A stretch of 64,000 nucleotides of DNA from positions 62,001 to 126,000 of the forward strand of contig CAJTXA010000012.1 in the NCBI GenBank assembly GCA_910579865.1, given 5' to 3'. The notes under the pieces are model-generated. The model saw only the letters and a program-made list of their open reading frames with translations, did no database searches and was not told where the DNA came from. Shown here one piece after another: positions 59,980 through 64,000 of this stretch. Position numbers and translations under genes: made by a program. The DNA is from an uncultured Lachnospiraceae bacterium (GTDB taxonomy: Bacteria > Bacillota > Clostridia > Lachnospirales > Lachnospiraceae). How positions within the stretch are numbered: position 1 is the first letter of the stretch; every line of letters starts with the position of its first letter.

Positions 59980-62640
59980 ATGAAACTATTATTACAATAT
60001 ACATTTCACAATATCTGCAAAAACAAACGTACTTCCTGTTCTATTTTTATTGCGGTTTTTCTTTCGTCTATCTTACTTAGCACTGTTTGTATTTATGTCT
60101 ATTCCTGTTATCGATGGAGAAGTGATTTAGAAGTAACTTATAGTGGAAATTGGCATGCTGAATTAGGAGGAGATATTACTGCTGATCAGCTTCCCTTTAT
60201 TGACTCTTATCTAGAAATTGAAAAAAGTATGATAAAAGGACCTTATCAAATTGTAAAGCTGCCCTCTACTTCCCCTCTCCCTTACTTACTTTTGCGAAAT
60301 GCGGATCAAAACTATTGGGAAGAAATGGCAGAACAATCTTTTCTTTTAGAAGGACATACCCCGCAAAAACCTGGAGAAATTGTTGTAGCAAAATCATTTT
60401 TTCTAAAAAATCCACAATATCAGGTGGGGGATACAATTACTTTACCTGTTGGAAAACGACTAGATAAAGATACTATATTGGATGTAGAATCGAAACGAGA
60501 AGGAGAAATTTTTCAAGAAGAAGGGAGCATTACTTTTACTTTAGTAGGAAAATTGGATGTTACTACTTCAACTGTTACACCTGGCTATTATGCTATGGGA
60601 TATCTCGATCGTACTGCTATTGAAGAAAAGGAAGAAATTGTAGTCTATGTAAAATTAAAAAATATCCGAAAAACTTATCAAGTTATGCCACAACTAGCTG
60701 ATTCTTTAGGAATTCCAAAAAATGAATATGGCAGTTATGAAAATCACTTTCTTTACCATACAACTTTACTATTGTTAAATTTTGTCTTTCCTCCAGAAAC
60801 CAGCTTTCAATTTCACCCAGAATATTTTCAAATTCTTCTAATTGGAATTTTGATTCTTTTGGTTGCTTGTGCATTTATTTATATTATACAAAACGTTTTC
60901 TCTCTTTCTGCCCAGCAAAAGATGGTACAGCTTGGAATTTTTCGTTCAATTGGTGCTTCCCCAGCTCAGATTCGTTTTGTACTTTTGTCAGAATGTTTTC
61001 TTCTATCCATTGTTCCAATATTTTTAGGACTGTTGATTGGATATTTTTTTACAAAGTTTACACTACAAATCTATGTACAAATACTTGGAGACCTTATCAC
61101 ATATCCAATTTCAGTGCAATGTTCTTCTTTTACTATATTAACTGCCTTTTTGCTTTGTCTTGGCACAGTATGGATTTCTGCATGGATTCCAGCTCGCCGT
61201 ACTTCCCGAATATCTCCTATTGAAGCAATTCGTGGAAAAGAGTTACAGATCATCCATAAAAAATCAAAAAAAACTGGCTTTCTCTTTCGTTATTTTGGAA
61301 TAGAAGGTAATCTTGCTTCTATCTCTTACAAAGCACATCATAAGGCTTTTCGCAGTAGTACCAGTGCTCTATTTTTTTGTCTTCTTTTAACTACTGGCTT
61401 TCGTTGTTTAGTCGAAGTTAATAATTTTAATTCAGAAAGAAATAATTATGCTCAAACTTATAATATCACAGGTCGATTACAAATGGTATCTCCTGTTCCT
61501 TCCGAATTAGTAGAAGAAATTCAACAAATAGAAGGAATTCAAGATATGATTTGGTATTGTCAAACAAATGTCGCTTACTGGATGTCCGAATCGGAGGGAA
61601 GTCAAGAATTCCAAGAAAAGGGAGGATTTTCAGCAATAAAAAATCCCGAACTTTACAACCTTTATCAAGAAAATGGAAAATGGCGAGTCCCTGTCTATTT
61701 GTATGGTATTGCTGATTCTCATTTTAATGACTATTGTTCTATGCTTGGTCTTTCTTCTGAACAATTTTATCAGCAAAAGAACCTTTCCGCTATTGCTTAC
61801 AGCAGTGCCCCTCTCTATCCATTTAGCAACAACTTAGAAAAAGCAATACAAAGTTATCCCTTACTACATCTAAGTGCTAACCAAACACTTCTATTAGAAG
61901 AAAAAACACGGGATTCTATGGAAACTGATTACCAATTTTCTATTCATATAGTACCAGCTACTACTACACCAAAATTAAATTATTTTCGTGCAGGTGATTA
62001 TAGTATTCGTCTTTATATGCCTCTTTCCTGCTATTATAAAATTGTCGAAAACTTTATACCAGATTCGGCTGCAAAGACACATCGGTTAGAAATTGATATT
62101 CAAACAACACCAGAAGAAGATCTTCGTGTTACAAAAGATTTTGAGCAGCTTTTATCCACTTGGTTTGCCGAAGAAGATATTTACCTTATTAGTATAGCAC
62201 AAGAAGAACGAGATTTTTCTATTCAAAGTTTTGCTATGGAAACAATTATTGGGTGTATTAGTATTCTTTTTGCACTAATTGGAATCTCTACTGCTATCCT
62301 TACTGTTATTGGAACTATGCAGCAAAGGCGACGGGAATATGCAATGCTTCGTTCCGTTGGAATGGATTTTTCAGGAATCAAAAAATTATTATTTTTAGAA
62401 GGGATTCGTCTTGCAGTCACTCCTATTTTCCTAACATTACCTATTCTTTTTCTTATGCTTAGTTTTTTATTTTCAGTAAACGAAATTAGCTGGAAAGAAT
62501 TTTGGCCTTACTTCCCTCTTGCAAAATTAGTAACTAGCATTGTCTTGGAACTTATCACAGTTACGTTTGCTTATTGGCTTTCCTCTAAACAAATTCGACA
62601 AGATATCATTGTAGAAGCAATACGAGAAGATACAATATAA
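59980..62640 (+). CDS. FtsX-type ABC transporter permease
   Basis: An 886-residue membrane protein. One N-terminal helix (about 18-40), a first external region (about 45-270), an FtsX block of three helices (about 280-415), another helix (about 455-475), a second external region (about 485-745), and a second FtsX block (about 755-880). Both blocks carry FRSIGASPAQIR / LRSVGMDFSGIK type motifs. The double-FtsX layout with two external domains matches MacB-like mechanotransmission exporters more than classic BceB. Together with the ATPase and kinase it likely senses or expels peptides or lipids. Strong GGAGGTG start site. Confidence 0.92.
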   Translation: MKLLLQYTFHNICKNKRTSCSIFIAVFLSSILLSTVCIYVYSCYRWRSDLEVTYSGNWHAELGGDITADQLPFIDSYLEIEKSMIKGPYQIVKLPSTSPLPYLLLRNADQNYWEEMAEQSFLLEGHTPQKPGEIVVAKSFFLKNPQYQVGDTITLPVGKRLDKDTILDVESKREGEIFQEEGSITFTLVGKLDVTTSTVTPGYYAMGYLDRTAIEEKEEIVVYVKLKNIRKTYQVMPQLADSLGIPKNEYGSYENHFLYHTTLLLLNFVFPPETSFQFHPEYFQILLIGILILLVACAFIYIIQNVFSLSAQQKMVQLGIFRSIGASPAQIRFVLLSECFLLSIVPIFLGLLIGYFFTKFTLQIYVQILGDLITYPISVQCSSFTILTAFLLCLGTVWISAWIPARRTSRISPIEAIRGKELQIIHKKSKKTGFLFRYFGIEGNLASISYKAHHKAFRSSTSALFFCLLLTTGFRCLVEVNNFNSERNNYAQTYNITGRLQMVSPVPSELVEEIQQIEGIQDMIWYCQTNVAYWMSESEGSQEFQEKGGFSAIKNPELYNLYQENGKWRVPVYLYGIADSHFNDYCSMLGLSSEQFYQQKNLSAIAYSSAPLYPFSNNLEKAIQSYPLLHLSANQTLLLEEKTRDSMETDYQFSIHIVPATTTPKLNYFRAGDYSIRLYMPLSCYYKIVENFIPDSAAKTHRLEIDIQTTPEEDLRVTKDFEQLLSTWFAEEDIYLISIAQEERDFSIQSFAMETIIGCISILFALIGISTAILTVIGTMQQRRREYAMLRSVGMDFSGIKKLLFLEGIRLAVTPIFLTLPILFLMLSFLFSVNEISWKEFWPYFPLAKLVTSIVLELITVTFAYWLSSKQIRQDIIVEAIREDTI

Positions 62641-62740
62641 TTATTTTTTATGTTCTATTTTCCCCTTTTCTTAAAATATAGATTATCTTTTTAATTAAAA
62701 AGATTCCTTTAAAAATCAAAATTAGATTTTATAAAATATA

Positions 62741-62770
62741 TTGAAAATAGTATTTATTTTGGTTTATAAT
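62741..62770 (+). promoter_or_regulatory. Promoter of the terminal regulator gene
   Basis: -35 TTGAAA (62741-62746), 18-bp spacer, perfect -10 TATAAT (62765-62770). Between 62641 and this site I see only A/T-rich sequence and no clear terminator for the permease gene. Confidence 0.7.
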
Positions 62771-62807
62771 AAAATTAGGGAAAAACAAAAGAGAGAAGGG
62801 GATTATT

Positions 62808-64000
62808 ATGGAAAGAGAAAATGACTATGGAAAAATTATCACTTATGAACAAAAACATTCTTCTATCACTACACATCAATTATGTGAAGGATTATGTTCA
62901 AAAGAAACTTTAAGAAAGATAAAAAAAGAAGAACGGGTTTGTGATAAGATTCTTGCAGATACATTATTTCAACGATTGGGGATATCAATGGATAAATTTT
63001 CTTATTTAATTCGACAGGAAGAATGGAGCGAAATTCAAATAAGAGAAGAAATTGTATTTCTTGTGGATACCAATCAAAAAGAAAGAGCAAAACAGATTTT
63101 AGAGAAATATAAATTACTTACAAAAGAAAAACATGTTCTTTTTTTACAATTTTATGAATTAGCAAATGCTATATTAGAATGGAAAAATGGAGAAAAAATA
63201 GAAAAGATACAAAAAAGAATACAAAAAGCATGGTATCTAACGAAAAAAGAAAAAGTATTTCAGATAGAGCAAGGAGAATGTTATAGTTTTTTTGAAATTG
63301 CTTTAATTATGTTAAGGATACGCCTTTTAGAGGAAGAAAAAAAAACAGAAGATATAATAGAACATTATCAAAAATTGTTAATTTATCTAGAAAATCATGT
63401 TTCTGAACAAGACAGAGTAAAATGGTATCCTCAAATAGCATTTCAACAAATCAAACTATTAAGAAAAAAAGAAAGATTACAACAGGCAATCAAAATTGCG
63501 GAAAAAAGTTTACGCCTATTAAAAGATCAGGCATCTTCTTATTACTTACTTGAAATATTGGAAGAATATAAAAAACTGTTAAAGATAAGTTTTTTGTTAA
63601 GGGAAGAGCCATTATCTTCAGAAATAGAAATTCGAATACTAGATATCGACTTTATTTGCAATCACTTACGTTGGTTATACCAAGAATATAAGGTAAAATC
63701 ACCTGAATGGATATGGTATATTTCTTTTGGACTAAGTGAAATCTATTTATGTAAAGATATTATTCGTGGAAGGCGAATTGGAATAGGAATGACACAAGAA
63801 AAATTAGCAGAAGGAATTTGTGATCCAGTAACAATATCAAGAATTGAGAGAGGTGAAAATTTTCCAAAACGGAATGTATTATTAGGATTATTAGAAAAAT
63901 TGAAATGGCCAGGTGAAAATTATTCCTTAACTTCACAAATAGGAGAACCTATATATCATTCTGTTACATCACGAATCAGTATGCTAACCCATACAGAAAG
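62808..64000 (+). CDS. Large XRE-type regulator with two helix-turn-helix modules (partial)
   Basis: At least 397 codons, open to the window edge. Residues about 20-62 (THQLCEGLCSKETLRKIKKEER) look like an XRE helix-turn-helix, and residues about 320-372 (MTQEKLAEGICDPVTISRIERGENFPKR) are a clearer one; the two are related to each other. The 250 residues between are helical, rich in Glu and Lys, and could be TPR-like as in RNPP peptide-responsive regulators. The ATG has AGAAGGGG upstream and its own promoter. I do not recognise the exact family. The C-terminal part is missing. Confidence 0.75.
   Translation, partial: MERENDYGKIITYEQKHSSITTHQLCEGLCSKETLRKIKKEERVCDKILADTLFQRLGISMDKFSYLIRQEEWSEIQIREEIVFLVDTNQKERAKQILEKYKLLTKEKHVLFLQFYELANAILEWKNGEKIEKIQKRIQKAWYLTKKEKVFQIEQGECYSFFEIALIMLRIRLLEEEKKTEDIIEHYQKLLIYLENHVSEQDRVKWYPQIAFQQIKLLRKKERLQQAIKIAEKSLRLLKDQASSYYLLEILEEYKKLLKISFLLREEPLSSEIEIRILDIDFICNHLRWLYQEYKVKSPEWIWYISFGLSEIYLCKDIIRGRRIGIGMTQEKLAEGICDPVTISRIERGENFPKRNVLLGLLEKLKWPGENYSLTSQIGEPIYHSVTSRISMLTHTE

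Noticed and set aside
1..64000. Prophage, insertion sequence, CRISPR array, tRNA or rRNA genes
   Set aside because: No transposase or integrase motifs, no regularly spaced repeats and no tRNA T-loop or rRNA signatures were seen on reading; gene order is typical chromosome.

Overview
The window reads as chromosomal DNA of a low-GC, strictly fermentative Firmicute, most likely a motile, possibly spore-forming Lachnospiraceae-type clostridium. The evidence is pyruvate formate-lyase with its activase, a clostridial ferredoxin, [FeFe]-hydrogenase-type sequences, several PTS systems, T-box control of a tRNA synthetase, a CotS-like protein, MecA, strong AGGAGG ribosome binding sites and a sigma-D-like promoter. 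I saw no rRNA, tRNA, CRISPR array, prophage or insertion sequence. Gene identities come from reading motifs; no database search was possible.

Layout. 1-5.9 kb: a mannitol-type PTS regulon on the minus strand (start of a 1-phosphofructokinase-like gene, EIIA, MtlR activator, two EIICB paralogues). Two promoters of identical geometry each carry a 23-bp MtlR-like operator. 5.9-10.4 kb: a beta-glucoside operon (EIIBCA, GH1 phospho-beta-glucosidase, LicT) with a RAT/terminator leader. 10.4-23.6 kb: one long chemosensory and two-component operon (two REC-HD proteins, two histidine kinases, CheR, CheB, CheY-like, CheA, CheW, a receptor without an external domain, Hpt). 23.6-26.6 kb: cell-wall genes (amidase, small membrane protein, GH18 protein). 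27-29.9 kb: a Ser/Thr kinase fused to a lysine-less ParA-like domain, a second such domain, and a CpaB/SAF-like protein.

30-35.1 kb, plus strand: mecA, a DUF1858 protein, then a pyruvate formate-lyase whose glycyl-radical domain is not in the main chain but in a separate 80-residue gene. A 69-residue look-alike lacking the radical loop sits between them; pflA and a 2[4Fe-4S] ferredoxin follow. 35.2-42.8 kb: a MerR-type regulator, a DEAD-box helicase with an attenuator-like leader, a TtcA-like enzyme, hemolysin III, a sigma-D-type 86-residue orphan gene, and a soluble chemoreceptor built on an [FeFe]-hydrogenase H-cluster domain. 42.8-51.6 kb: phosphoglucomutase, PEGA lipoprotein, CotS-like pseudokinase, CCA transferase, ProS with T-box, LCP protein.

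51.8-56.4 kb: a compact operon (SCP2 protein, alpha/beta hydrolase, condensation-domain protein, acyl carrier protein, AMP-ligase) behind a promoter with two near-identical TetR-type operators and a divergent TetR gene. I regard it, with the split pyruvate formate-lyase, as the most promising undescribed system. 57.3-62.6 kb: response regulator, kinase, ABC ATPase and FtsX-type permease, resembling peptide-antibiotic sensing and detoxification modules. 62.8 kb to the end: a partial regulator with two XRE-like helix-turn-helix modules around a helical middle.
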